Origin: Gilvimarinus xylanilyticus | GTDB lineage: Bacteria > Pseudomonadota > Gammaproteobacteria > Pseudomonadales > Cellvibrionaceae | Assembly (NCBI RefSeq): GCF_024195295.1 | Contig: NZ_JAMFTH010000001.1 | Span: forward strand, 682,001 to 746,000 | DNA: 64,000 nucleotides | Reading direction: 5' to 3' | Shown: piece by piece, positions 27,736-37,039 of the stretch | How the letters are laid out: each line of letters starts with the position of its first letter | Position numbering within the stretch: the first letter of the stretch is position 1 | Notes under the pieces: model-generated | Database searches by the model: none | What the model was told of the DNA's origin: nothing | The model's input: only the letters and a program-made list of their open reading frames with translations | Made by a program: the position numbers and the translations under genes

Positions 27736-30700
27736 ATGAGAAAAGACGGAAGGTATTTCAAAGGCAAACGTTACACCTCGGCAGCACGGTTTGTGCCTCT
27801 GGCACTGACCGCTATGCTCGCCGCTTGCGGTAGTGACGATTACACCCCCGCCGAACCCTATGAGGCGCCTCCTCCAGAGGATGTTGAGCGCGATACCAGT
27901 GGCAGCTCCAACGTGGAATACTTGGATCGTGGGCTGGTGGTTATGCCTGCCGAAGAAGGCGGCAATGTGCTCAGCTGGCGTTGGTCGGGGCTTGATGAGC
28001 AGCGAATTCGCTTTGAAGTTTATAAAAACGACGAATTTTTTAGAACTGTGCGGCCCGGTGAGCCAACCTTCTTGGAGGATATCAACGGTCAGCCCGGTGA
28101 CAGCTATCAAGTGGTTGCGACCGTGGATGGCGAAGAAAAAGATTCTTCCGATGTTGTGCAGGTTCAGGAAAAACCCTATCTCAGTATTCCGTTGAATAAA
28201 CCTGCCAATGGTTTTGTCGACGGGGTTGAATACAGTTATATTGCCAATGACGCCTCTGCAGCCGATTTAACCGGTGACGGCCAGTACGAGCTGATCCTTA
28301 AGTGGGAGCCGGACAATGCCAAGGATAATTCCCAAGGCGGCAAAACCGGTGACGTATTGATTGATGCCTACACCCTGGAAGGGGAGCTGTTGTGGCGTAT
28401 TAACCTGGGCCACAATATTCGCGCTGGCGCTCACTATACGCAATTTATCGCGTACGACTTTAACCAGGACGGCCGCGCAGAAGTTGCCATGAAAACCGCC
28501 GACGGCACCGTCGACGGTCGCGGCACGGTTATTGGTGATGCCGATGCGGACTACCGCAATGACGGCGGCTATGTATTGGACGGCCCTGAGTTCCTGACCA
28601 TGTTTGAAGGTGCTACTGGCGAAGCCTTAAGCACGGTTGATTACATTCCGCCGCGTGGCGACGATATTAATGCGATTTGGGGTGATGATTACGGCAACCG
28701 GGTCGACCGCTTTTTGGCGGGCGTTGCGTATTTGGACGGTAAAACCCCAAGCCTGGTAATGTCGCGTGGTTACTATACCCGCGCGGTTGTCGCCACCTAT
28801 AACTTTGACGGCAATAACCTATCTCAGAATTGGGTTTACGATTCGAATAACGACACAGGCGCGAGCCTGGCGGGGCAGGGTGCCCACAGCCTGAGCGTTG
28901 CCGATGTTGATACCGATGGCAAAGATGAAATCATTTTTGGTGCCGCGACCTTGGATAACGATGGCTCTGTGCTCTACAGCACCGGCCTTGGGCATGGTGA
29001 TGCGCTGCATGTGACCGATATTATTCCAGGCAATGATGGCTTGGAAATCTTTATGGTGCACGAGAGTTCAGGAGCTTACATCACCGACGACGGTAACTTT
29101 GGTGTTGAGGTTCACGATGCCGCTACCGGCGAAGTTCTGATTTCTCAGCCCAGTAATGGCGAGGGCGACGATGTTGGCCGAGGTGCGACTGGCGATATCG
29201 ACCCGAACTATCCAGGTATGGAAAGTTGGGGCTCTCGCGGTGGCCTAATGGCCGCTGATGGCTCGGTGATTAGTGAAAACAAGCCCGCTATGAACTTTAT
29301 GGTTTGGTGGGATGGTGATCTCAACCGCGAGATGCTCGACGGCACCGAAATTACCAAGTGGAACTCGGAGTCTCTGCTGGTAGAAAAAGAGCCTTTGTTT
29401 AACGCCGGTACCTTCTCCAATGGTTTGGCTGTTTCTAATAATGGTACCAAGGCCACACCGGCATTATCGGCGGATATTCTGGGGGACTGGCGTGAAGAGG
29501 TTGTTCTCGCCAATGAAGCAAGCACCCGTTTGATGGTTTACTCAAGCAATATTCCCACGGATGTTCGCTTGCCGACCTTGATGCATGATCGCCAGTACCG
29601 CACTGCCATTGCCTGGCAGAATGTGGGTTACAACCAGCCGCCGCACCCAAGCTTTTATATGGGGTCGGACATGGAGTTGTATGATCATGTCATCAAAGAA
29701 TTGCCCCAGTTTAAAACCCAGGCCGTTCCCGGCCAGGCGGCAACCGGGGTTACCGCACAGGGTAATAACGACAACATTCTGATCAAGGTTTACCCAGGGG
29801 GTGCTGAGCTGGGTTCGGCCACTATCTTCCGTGCGACAGTTAATGATCGTTCAGCGGCGACAGAGGTCGGTATGCTGGAAGGTGGGCAAACGTCGTTTGT
29901 CGATGAGTCTGCCGTTCCCGATGTGACCTATTACTATTGGGTTGAAGCGGACGTTGCCGGGCTTGACGGAGCTTATTCGGCGCGTATGACGTCTACGCTT
30001 ATTCCCAGAGTTGCTGTAGCAAGCATGGATAACTATGTGGATTTAACCTGGGCGACCAGTCTTAACCTGAGTGATGTCTATATCTATCGCGCTCAAACCG
30101 ACGAGGAGGGGATGATTCCCGAAAAGCCGACGTCGTCTTATGCGCAGGTGAGTGGCAAGGCCAGAACCTGGAGCGATGCAGGTACCGAAGAAGGGCAAAA
30201 ATACTATTACTGGGTTGAGCTGGTAACAGCTTCTGGTGATTCCATTGTTGCCGATCCCGTGTTTGGTGAAAATCTCGTTGTTCCCAAAACAAACCTGAAT
30301 GCGACCTATGAAAACGGCGTTTTGAATGTTTGTTGGAATCTTGAGAATGTCGAGCCGGGCGCTACCTACAACGAGCTCTACCGCAATGATCAAAATCAGG
30401 CAGGTGGTCGCACGCGGATTTATCCCATCAGCGATCCGGCTGTGATCTACGAAGGTTGTTTTGAGGACGTAGGGCCTGAAGGTGGTTTCCCTGAGGGGCA
30501 AGGTTACTGGTATATGTTCAAGCAGGTCGGTAACACGGAAATTGTCGGTCCGTTTGGTAACGGTCTTGCGAGCAATGTAACCAACCTGTCGGCTGGGTTG
30601 GATCCTTTGCTGGGCACGATTAACCTAACCTGGAACCTTTGGAACTTTGGTCAGGATATCGTTAATGTTGATCTGTATCGCAATACCAGCGCCTCGATGA

Positions 30701-31614
30701 GTGGCCGAACTCTGGTGAGTGAAGGTGTGCGCGCCCATGACGGTCGCTTGCGTGACACAGGTGGTGCTGACGGCTTTGTGGAAGGGGAAACCTACTGGTA
30801 CTCCTTTGAAGTGTTACTGGCCGATAACACCGTGATCAATACTGATCCGGAAGGTGAGGTGTTGTTTGAATTGCCCGCGCCCGAGACCAACCTGATTACT
30901 CGTTTGGAAGACGGTGGTATTCGTATCGACTGGGATCTGGAAAACTTCCAGGGCGAGCTAAGTCAGATTGAGTTGCTGCGCAATACCGACGCTTCGGACC
31001 AGGGCGCTATGGTGGTTGCTTCTGAAGGGCTTGAGCCTCGTGGCGTGTACGCCGAGTACGAGGGGGTCGTGGAAGGGCAGACCTACTGGTACATGATGCG
31101 CGTCACTATGGCGAACGGCGATATTATTACCGGCGAGCCTATGGGCGAAATCGTGTACGAAGCCAATCCAACTACCACGAGCGTAACCATTAACGAAAAT
31201 GAAGATGGTTATTGCGAGATTTCAAATGGTGCGATTGAGAGCAACTGGGCAGGCTTTGAAGGTGATGGTTTCTCCAACACGGATAATGCTGAAGGGGAAT
31301 TTATTTCCTATAAAGTCAATATCCAGGAGGCTGGCACTTATCGCTTCTTGCTTCGCTATGCGAATGGTGCCGGAGATAACCGTTTCGCTCTTGCCGATAT
31401 CAACAGCCAGATCGGTGCAGCGACAATCGATATGGAAAGCACCAGTGGTTGGGATGTTTGGATGGAAACCCACGTTGACGTCGAGCTCGAGCCGGGTGAG
31501 ACGGATATCAAACTGCGCGCCGGCTCCGGTGGTGGTTTGGGTAACGTTGACTATCTGTTTATCGATGCCTTGACCACAGACAGTGCGCCACAACGGATTG
31601 CGTGCGCACCCTAA
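27736..31614 (+). CDS. Multidomain PL11 rhamnogalacturonan lyase with FN3-like repeats and a CBM35-like domain
   Basis: Surface lipoprotein lyase of 1292 residues acting on the RG-I backbone. Lipobox LAAC near residue 32. The PL11 domain (about 55-645) shares LDRGLVVMPAEEGGN, ANDASAADLTGDG, AKDNSQGGKTGD and ADILGDWREEVV with the smaller lyase at 20959. It is followed by about five FN3-like modules (about 660-1145); the last three are obvious repeats of about 95 residues, each starting TNL and containing W-x-L, LYRN or LLRN and YWY. The C-terminus (about 1145-1290) is a CBM35/CBM6-like jelly roll (AIESNWAGFEGDGF, YRFLLRYANG, NVDYLFIDAL), expected to bind uronate-containing glycans. Start ATG at 27736 follows TCGGAGA. 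Confidence 0.92.
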   Translation: MRKDGRYFKGKRYTSAARFVPLALTAMLAACGSDDYTPAEPYEAPPPEDVERDTSGSSNVEYLDRGLVVMPAEEGGNVLSWRWSGLDEQRIRFEVYKNDEFFRTVRPGEPTFLEDINGQPGDSYQVVATVDGEEKDSSDVVQVQEKPYLSIPLNKPANGFVDGVEYSYIANDASAADLTGDGQYELILKWEPDNAKDNSQGGKTGDVLIDAYTLEGELLWRINLGHNIRAGAHYTQFIAYDFNQDGRAEVAMKTADGTVDGRGTVIGDADADYRNDGGYVLDGPEFLTMFEGATGEALSTVDYIPPRGDDINAIWGDDYGNRVDRFLAGVAYLDGKTPSLVMSRGYYTRAVVATYNFDGNNLSQNWVYDSNNDTGASLAGQGAHSLSVADVDTDGKDEIIFGAATLDNDGSVLYSTGLGHGDALHVTDIIPGNDGLEIFMVHESSGAYITDDGNFGVEVHDAATGEVLISQPSNGEGDDVGRGATGDIDPNYPGMESWGSRGGLMAADGSVISENKPAMNFMVWWDGDLNREMLDGTEITKWNSESLLVEKEPLFNAGTFSNGLAVSNNGTKATPALSADILGDWREEVVLANEASTRLMVYSSNIPTDVRLPTLMHDRQYRTAIAWQNVGYNQPPHPSFYMGSDMELYDHVIKELPQFKTQAVPGQAATGVTAQGNNDNILIKVYPGGAELGSATIFRATVNDRSAATEVGMLEGGQTSFVDESAVPDVTYYYWVEADVAGLDGAYSARMTSTLIPRVAVASMDNYVDLTWATSLNLSDVYIYRAQTDEEGMIPEKPTSSYAQVSGKARTWSDAGTEEGQKYYYWVELVTASGDSIVADPVFGENLVVPKTNLNATYENGVLNVCWNLENVEPGATYNELYRNDQNQAGGRTRIYPISDPAVIYEGCFEDVGPEGGFPEGQGYWYMFKQVGNTEIVGPFGNGLASNVTNLSAGLDPLLGTINLTWNLWNFGQDIVNVDLYRNTSASMSGRTLVSEGVRAHDGRLRDTGGADGFVEGETYWYSFEVLLADNTVINTDPEGEVLFELPAPETNLITRLEDGGIRIDWDLENFQGELSQIELLRNTDASDQGAMVVASEGLEPRGVYAEYEGVVEGQTYWYMMRVTMANGDIITGEPMGEIVYEANPTTTSVTINENEDGYCEISNGAIESNWAGFEGDGFSNTDNAEGEFISYKVNIQEAGTYRFLLRYANGAGDNRFALADINSQIGAATIDMESTSGWDVWMETHVDVELEPGETDIKLRAGSGGGLGNVDYLFIDALTTDSAPQRIACAP

Positions 31615-31646
31615 GTACCGGGTTAGTTTAAACCCAGCCCGTTAGT

Positions 31647-31676
31647 AAAAGGCCAGGCGCAAGCCTGGCCTTTTTT
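31647..31676 (+). terminator. Intrinsic terminator after the large PL11 lyase
   Basis: GGCCAGGC, GCAA tetraloop, GCCTGGCC and six T, with four A before the stem. The rest of the gap up to 31911 holds no gene but must carry the TRAP operon promoter. Confidence 0.95.
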
Positions 31677-31911
31677 ATGGGAGGTTGAAAATTGGTTTTT
31701 ACTGTCGATTTTCCACGGTGTCCGGGTGCCGCTTTGTCCGTCCGGCATTTAGTCGCATTTCCAATAAAGCACGCCTTTTTATATTTCATTTGAACATTTC
31801 GTGGGTTACAATTGCCTTGTTGTGATCGTAAATGACGTAACATGATAAATAATAAGTAATAGAGCCGGTTCACTTGATAGTGATTACAGGCTTAATGGTA
31901 GGAGAATAATA

Positions 31912-32937
31912 ATGAGGGCTAACCCAAAGCGGCCCCCTGCACTGAAAGTGCTGTGCGCATTCGCCGCCATTGCGGCGACGGTGGCATTCATTGTTTACTC
32001 TGCGGTGGAGTCCAACTCCAGCCGGGGCACGACGCTTTTTGTGGCTTACGCCCAGAACAGCCAGCCTGTGATTGACGCCTTGCAGCTGCTGGGTGAGCGG
32101 GTTGAGCAGAAGACCGACGGCGCGGTGAAGGTCAAGTTTTTTCCCGATAGCCAGCTCGGCGGTGAACGCGAATTAGTCGAGCTGTTGCAGGTGGGGGCGG
32201 TGGATATCACCAAAGTATCTGCCGGCCTTATGGAAAGTTTTTCGCCAATTTACGGCGTCTTTTCCATGCCCTTTCTGTTTGATGATACCGAGCATTTCTA
32301 TCGCGTTATGGACAGCCCCGAAATTATGGCGCCGATTTATGAATCGACGCAGCACAATGGTTTTGTGGGCATGGGTTATTACGATTCCGGCTCGCGCAGC
32401 GTTTACGTAAAAGATAAGCCCGTGCGTTCGGTGGAGGATTTAGCGGGCCGCAAACTGCGGGTTATGCAAAGTGAAGCGGCGATTGAAATGATGCGCCTGC
32501 TGGGCGCCACCCCGGTGGCAATGGGGCAGGCGGAAGTCTATACCGCCATGCAGCAGGGCATTTTGGACGGTGCCGAGAATAACGAGTTTGCGCTGACCAT
32601 TGCCCGCCATGCGGAAATTGCCAAGCACTACACCTACACCATGCACACCCGTATCCCCGATGTGGTGTTGATCAGCAACAAAACCCTGGACAAGTTAACC
32701 GACGATCAGGTGGCCGCCGTTTACGAGGCCATGGAAGAATCCATCGAATTTCAAAAGCAGGCCTGGAGTGAATCGATTGAAGCGACTCGCCAACTTGCGG
32801 TCGATGAATTCGGGGTGACTTTTTATGAGGTTGATTTAAAACCTTTCGTTGAGGCTGTGCAGCCCATTTACGAGGGGCTGAAACCTTACCCCGAACAGTA
32901 CAAGCTTTACCGCGATGTTCGGGCATTGGGCGATTGA
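31912..32937 (+). CDS. dctP: TRAP transporter substrate-binding protein
   Basis: Periplasmic binding component of a tripartite ATP-independent transporter, 341 residues. DctP features: FFPDSQLGGERELVELLQVGAVD, MPFLFDDTEHFYRVMD, the Arg-containing GRKLRVMQSEA that clamps a carboxylate, and QAEVYTAMQQGILDGAENNE. The N-terminus has one hydrophobic helix (about 12-32) without a clear Ala-x-Ala cleavage site, so it may remain membrane-anchored. GGAGAATAAT precedes the ATG. As the conserved Arg binds acidic ligands, an unsaturated galacturonate-containing disaccharide or a uronate is likely. It forms an operon with dctQ and dctM. Confidence 0.93.
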   Translation: MRANPKRPPALKVLCAFAAIAATVAFIVYSAVESNSSRGTTLFVAYAQNSQPVIDALQLLGERVEQKTDGAVKVKFFPDSQLGGERELVELLQVGAVDITKVSAGLMESFSPIYGVFSMPFLFDDTEHFYRVMDSPEIMAPIYESTQHNGFVGMGYYDSGSRSVYVKDKPVRSVEDLAGRKLRVMQSEAAIEMMRLLGATPVAMGQAEVYTAMQQGILDGAENNEFALTIARHAEIAKHYTYTMHTRIPDVVLISNKTLDKLTDDQVAAVYEAMEESIEFQKQAWSESIEATRQLAVDEFGVTFYEVDLKPFVEAVQPIYEGLKPYPEQYKLYRDVRALGD

Positions 32938-32986
32938 GTGCTGACTCGGATCGGTGCAATTATCTGGGAGTGGATCGGAGTAACCT

Positions 32987-33487
32987 ATGATTAATCGCGT
33001 TCGCAAGACGCTGGACCGAATTATTGTGTCGGTGTGCAGCATCTGGTTGCTGGCCATGGTCGCCATGACCTGCTGGCAAATTATCAGTCGTTATTTGCTG
33101 GGGGTTCCCAGTACTTACTCTGAAGAGTTTCTGCGTTTTTCTCTGGTGTGGGTGTCCATGCTGACAATCGCCTATGTGGTGGGCTTGCGCAAACACGTCA
33201 GATTTACCTTGTTTTCCGATAAGGCCTCGGAAAAAGCGCAACGTTACTGGCAAATTTTTATTGAGCTGGCGTTTTTAGCCTTTGCTGTTTTTATCCTTGT
33301 GCAAGGCGGCTATCACGCCAGCAGCATCACCATGAACCAAATTTCCCCCTCCCTGGGCTTGCCCATGGGCTATGTCTATTTGGCTTTGCCCATCGCCGGG
33401 GCCGTGTTAGCGCTGTACAGCCTGCTCAATTGTATTCAATTGTTTACCGGTGAGATGGCTCCCGACGAGGAGGCCAGCAATGCTTGA
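32987..33487 (+). CDS. dctQ: TRAP transporter small membrane subunit
   Basis: Four-helix inner-membrane subunit of the TRAP transporter, 166 residues. The family pattern SVCSIWLLAMVAMTCWQIISRY followed by TYSEEFLRFSLVWVSMLTIA, with the EE pair after the first helix and further helices at about 80-100 and 120-145, is visible. GGAGTAACC precedes ATG 32987. Its last eight bases overlap dctM, indicating translational coupling and a fixed-ratio complex. Confidence 0.92.
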   Translation: MINRVRKTLDRIIVSVCSIWLLAMVAMTCWQIISRYLLGVPSTYSEEFLRFSLVWVSMLTIAYVVGLRKHVRFTLFSDKASEKAQRYWQIFIELAFLAFAVFILVQGGYHASSITMNQISPSLGLPMGYVYLALPIAGAVLALYSLLNCIQLFTGEMAPDEEASNA

Positions 33488-34775
33488 TGCCGCGTTTGTA
33501 TTAATAGCGTCTTTCGCTTTACTGCTGGTGTTGGGTATTCCCATTGGTATTTGTATCGCCGTGTCATCGGTGATCACTATTGCCTTGGTGTTGCCTTTGG
33601 ATATCGCCCTGTTTACCACAGCGCAAAAGATCTTTTCGAGTCTGGATAGCTTTTCCCTGTTGGCAGTTCCGTTTTTTATTTTATCCGGCGTGATGATGAA
33701 CTCGGGCGGTATCGCAATTCGCTTAGTGAACTTTGCCAAGCTTTTCAGTGGGCAGATTCCGGGTTCGCTCTCCCATACCAATATTGCCGGCAATATGATG
33801 TTTGGCGCGATATCCGGGTCGGCCATTGCGGCTTCTACCTCTATTGGCGGCGTGATGGTGCCGATGAGCAAAAAAGAGGGCTACAAGAATTCCTTTGCGG
33901 CAGCCGTAAATATCGCTTCGGCGCCTACGGGCATGCTTATTCCTCCCACTACGGCGTTTATTTTATATGCGCTCGCCAGCGGCGGCACTTCAATTGCGGC
34001 GCTATTTGCCGGCGGCCTGATTGCCGGTGTGCTCTGGGGCGGTGGATGCATGCTGGTGACTTACTTTATTGCGCGGCGCCGGGGTTATCGCTCGGAGCGA
34101 CTGGTGGAAAAAGGCACGGCGCTTCGGGTGACTCTTGAGGCCCTGCCGAGTTTGCTGCTGATTATTGTAGTCGTGGTGGGCATTATCGCGGGCGTGTTTA
34201 CCGCGATTGAAGCCTCGGCAGTGGCTGTGGTTTACACCGCCTTTCTTACCATGGTGGTGTATCGCTCGGTATCCATGGCTGGCTTGCGCGATGTGCTGGC
34301 GCAAACGCTGGTGATGTCCGGCATTATTATGTTCCTTTTGGGCACCTCGTCGGTAATGTCTTTTGCCATGGCCATTACCGGTCTGCCGGATTTGATCAGC
34401 GGCATGATTCTCGGCCTGTCGGATAACCCCGTTATTGTGTTGTTGGTGATAACGCTTTTCCTGTTATTGATCGGCACCTTTATGGACATTGGCCCGGCTA
34501 TTTTAATTTTTACCCCAATCCTTTTGCCCATTGCCTTAAAGATTGGCGTCGACCCGGTGCACTTTGGCATTTTGATGGTTTACAACCTGTGCATAGGCAC
34601 GATTACTCCGCCGGTGGGCAGCGGCTTGTACGTGGGCGCCAGTGTCGCCAATGAAAAAGTGGAAAAAATATTACCGTCTCTGATGCCGTTTTATGGTGTG
34701 ATCATCTTGGTTTTGCTGCTGATCGCTTTAGTACCTGAGGTTACTTTGTTTTTACCAAGAATGTTGGAGTTGTAG
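33480..34775 (+). CDS. dctM: TRAP transporter large membrane subunit
   Basis: Sodium-coupled transport subunit of 431 residues with about 12 transmembrane helices. ATG at 33480 overlaps dctQ by eight bases and has GAGGAGG upstream; earlier in-frame starts lie inside dctQ. Family features: ALLLVLGIPIGICIAVSS, VPFFILSGVMMNSGGIA, GSLSHTNIAGNMMFGAISGSA, NIASAPTGMLIPPTTAFILYA and YNLCIGTITPPVGSGLYVGA near the C-terminus. With dctP and dctQ it forms the only inner-membrane oligosaccharide importer candidate inside the RG-I cluster. GH42 follows 75 bp later. Confidence 0.95.
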   Translation: MLDAAFVLIASFALLLVLGIPIGICIAVSSVITIALVLPLDIALFTTAQKIFSSLDSFSLLAVPFFILSGVMMNSGGIAIRLVNFAKLFSGQIPGSLSHTNIAGNMMFGAISGSAIAASTSIGGVMVPMSKKEGYKNSFAAAVNIASAPTGMLIPPTTAFILYALASGGTSIAALFAGGLIAGVLWGGGCMLVTYFIARRRGYRSERLVEKGTALRVTLEALPSLLLIIVVVVGIIAGVFTAIEASAVAVVYTAFLTMVVYRSVSMAGLRDVLAQTLVMSGIIMFLLGTSSVMSFAMAITGLPDLISGMILGLSDNPVIVLLVITLFLLLIGTFMDIGPAILIFTPILLPIALKIGVDPVHFGILMVYNLCIGTITPPVGSGLYVGASVANEKVEKILPSLMPFYGVIILVLLLIALVPEVTLFLPRMLEL

Positions 34776-34850
34776 TCCCCGGTTTTGTCCACCCGGGCCC
34801 TTGGATCAGGACGTTACCATCACAAAAATTATCAGTGGGAGTAGAAGAAC

Positions 34851-36986
34851 ATGCAGCTATCGAGACGAAGCGCTATGAAACTGATGGCCTCGGCGACGGG
34901 AATGGCGGCATCCGCCCCTTATGTTTACGCCGGCAGTGGCGCGGCGCGCGGCGCTCAGCCCGCGAGCCCTTATCAGATGAATCGTTTGGTACACGGCGTT
35001 TGTTATTACCCGGAGCTGTGGCCGAAAGAGGATGTTGACCGCGACATCGTCGAGATGAAAAAGCTGGGCATTAACCTGATTCGCATCGGGGAGTTCGCCT
35101 GGTCAAGCATGGAGCCGCAAGAGGGAAACATTTCCACTCGCTTTTTTCGCGACGTGATGGATAAGTTCCATGACGCCGGTATTTCAGTGGTGTTCTGTAC
35201 GCCCACGCCCACACCGCCGCGCTGGTTGACTTACAACCACCCGGATCGCTTGTTTGTTAACGCCGATGGCGAGCGCTTGATTCACGGCGCGCGCCAACAT
35301 GTGAGCTACGAACACCCCGCCGTGCGCGAAGCCAGTTTCCGAATTATTAAGGCCATTGCGCAGGACTTGGGAGATCATCCGGCGCTGGTGGGGTGGCAAA
35401 TTGATAACGAACTCAAATGTCATGTGGCGGAAGATTTTAGTCCCGCGGCTGTGGCCTCTTGGCACCGCTGGTTGAAAGAGCGCTTTGGCACCATTGAGCG
35501 ACTGAACGAGGAGTGGGGCACCCACATTTGGAGCACCTACTACAATTCGTTTGAGCAGGTGCCTGCGCCTTTCAAAACGCCGTTTCTGCACAATGCTTCC
35601 CTAAGTACCGCGTATCGAATGTTTAACCGGGAGCGTATCGCTGAGTTCTCGGATCAGCAGTGCGAGATTATTCGCCAGTACTCCAAGGCGCCGATTACCC
35701 ACAATACCAACCCGGCGTTCTCGGTGAATCACGAGCGTTTGTTTGAAAATTTGGACTTTGCCTCCTACGACGCTTACCCCTCCAGCGAACAGTGGGATGC
35801 GCTGGTGTTTCGCAGCGATATGTATCGCGCCGCCAAACCGGGGCGTCCCTTTTGGCTGATGGAAACCAGCGTGGCGCACAATGGTTGGTTGGGGAATCAC
35901 ACCGTTATGCATCCGCCGGGTTATCTCGCGGCCGAGGCGTCACTGGTGTATGCCATGGGCGGCGAGGGATTTTGTTACTGGCTCTGGCGCCAGCAGCGTA
36001 CCGGGGCCGAAATTCCCCACAGTGCGGTGCTCAGCAGTTGGTATAAGCCGTCTATTGGTTACTCCCAGGTCGAACAAGTCGGGCGCATGCGCCAGCAAAT
36101 GGAACCGCTGCTGGTAAACAGTCAGCCGCTGGTGCCGGAAATTGCCGTCACCTGGTCCGACCACGCCCGGGCGATGATTGAAACCGAGCCCATGGATAAA
36201 GACGAAAATTTCCCCGATAAGTATCAGGGCGTGGTGCAACTGTGGCACAAGAAAATCTTTGAGCTGGGGTACCACCGTGAAGTCCGGTTTGAAGGTGCCG
36301 CCCTCGACGGACTGAAGTTTCTGATCACCCCGGCCATGCCCTATGTCAGTGAAGAGTTTTTGCAGCGGGTAATTGAATTTGTGAAAGCCGGCGGGATCTG
36401 GCTGGCCGGGCCGGGCACGGGTATGCGTGGCCGCGAGCACAGCATTCCCACCGATTCCGGTCTGGGGCTGCTGGATGATGTGGCCGGTGTGAGCGCCGAG
36501 TATGTTTTCCCGCTGACCGGTACCGGCATACAGGGTAAGGCCGACGGCAAGACGCTGGATTTCACCGGTTGGTGCGCGGCGCTAAAGGCGGACCACGCCG
36601 ACACCCGAGTGCTGGGCACTTTGGAAACCGAGCTGGCACCGGGCACGGCGTTTCTCACCGAACGCCGACTGGGTAAGGGCAAGGTCGTACTGCTGTCTGC
36701 TCACCCCTCTGGCGAGACCGGCGAGCAATTTTTGCGTGAGTTGATTCAGCGCTACGCCCGCGAGCTGCAACTGCGCCCGCCGTTTGAGGTGAGCGCCGGC
36801 ACGGTGGTGGCGCCGCGAGTGGATCAACAGGGGCGCCGTTTGTGGATCGCCGTCAACATGGATGGCCAGGGTGGTCGCTTGGACCTGCCCAGCGGCGCTC
36901 GCGATGCTTCCAGTGGCGAGGCTTTGCAAGGCTCAAGCGTTACTGTTGCCCCCTATGGGTGGAAGGCCGTTGTGCTGCCGTCGTAA
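34851..36986 (+). CDS. GH42 beta-galactosidase with a Tat signal
   Basis: Releases terminal beta-galactose, here probably from galactan or arabinogalactan side chains of RG-I. The 711-residue protein starts with a twin-arginine signal (LSRRSAMKLMASATGMAASAP). The GH42 TIM barrel follows: VCYYPELWPKEDVDRDI, IRIGEFAWSSMEP, acid/base Glu in GWQIDNELKC near residue 187 and nucleophile Glu in FWLMETS near 338, then the trimerisation-like and C-terminal beta domains. Tat export suggests folding before export to the periplasm, unlike the many cytoplasmic GH42 enzymes. It is followed by GH28 after 53 bp, probably one operon with the TRAP genes. Confidence 0.92.
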   Translation: MQLSRRSAMKLMASATGMAASAPYVYAGSGAARGAQPASPYQMNRLVHGVCYYPELWPKEDVDRDIVEMKKLGINLIRIGEFAWSSMEPQEGNISTRFFRDVMDKFHDAGISVVFCTPTPTPPRWLTYNHPDRLFVNADGERLIHGARQHVSYEHPAVREASFRIIKAIAQDLGDHPALVGWQIDNELKCHVAEDFSPAAVASWHRWLKERFGTIERLNEEWGTHIWSTYYNSFEQVPAPFKTPFLHNASLSTAYRMFNRERIAEFSDQQCEIIRQYSKAPITHNTNPAFSVNHERLFENLDFASYDAYPSSEQWDALVFRSDMYRAAKPGRPFWLMETSVAHNGWLGNHTVMHPPGYLAAEASLVYAMGGEGFCYWLWRQQRTGAEIPHSAVLSSWYKPSIGYSQVEQVGRMRQQMEPLLVNSQPLVPEIAVTWSDHARAMIETEPMDKDENFPDKYQGVVQLWHKKIFELGYHREVRFEGAALDGLKFLITPAMPYVSEEFLQRVIEFVKAGGIWLAGPGTGMRGREHSIPTDSGLGLLDDVAGVSAEYVFPLTGTGIQGKADGKTLDFTGWCAALKADHADTRVLGTLETELAPGTAFLTERRLGKGKVVLLSAHPSGETGEQFLRELIQRYARELQLRPPFEVSAGTVVAPRVDQQGRRLWIAVNMDGQGGRLDLPSGARDASSGEALQGSSVTVAPYGWKAVVLPS

Positions 36987-37039
36987 ACCCTGATCTTGCG
37001 GCCCTAGGGGCCGCCTGCCCACAGCACGAGGTATATGCC

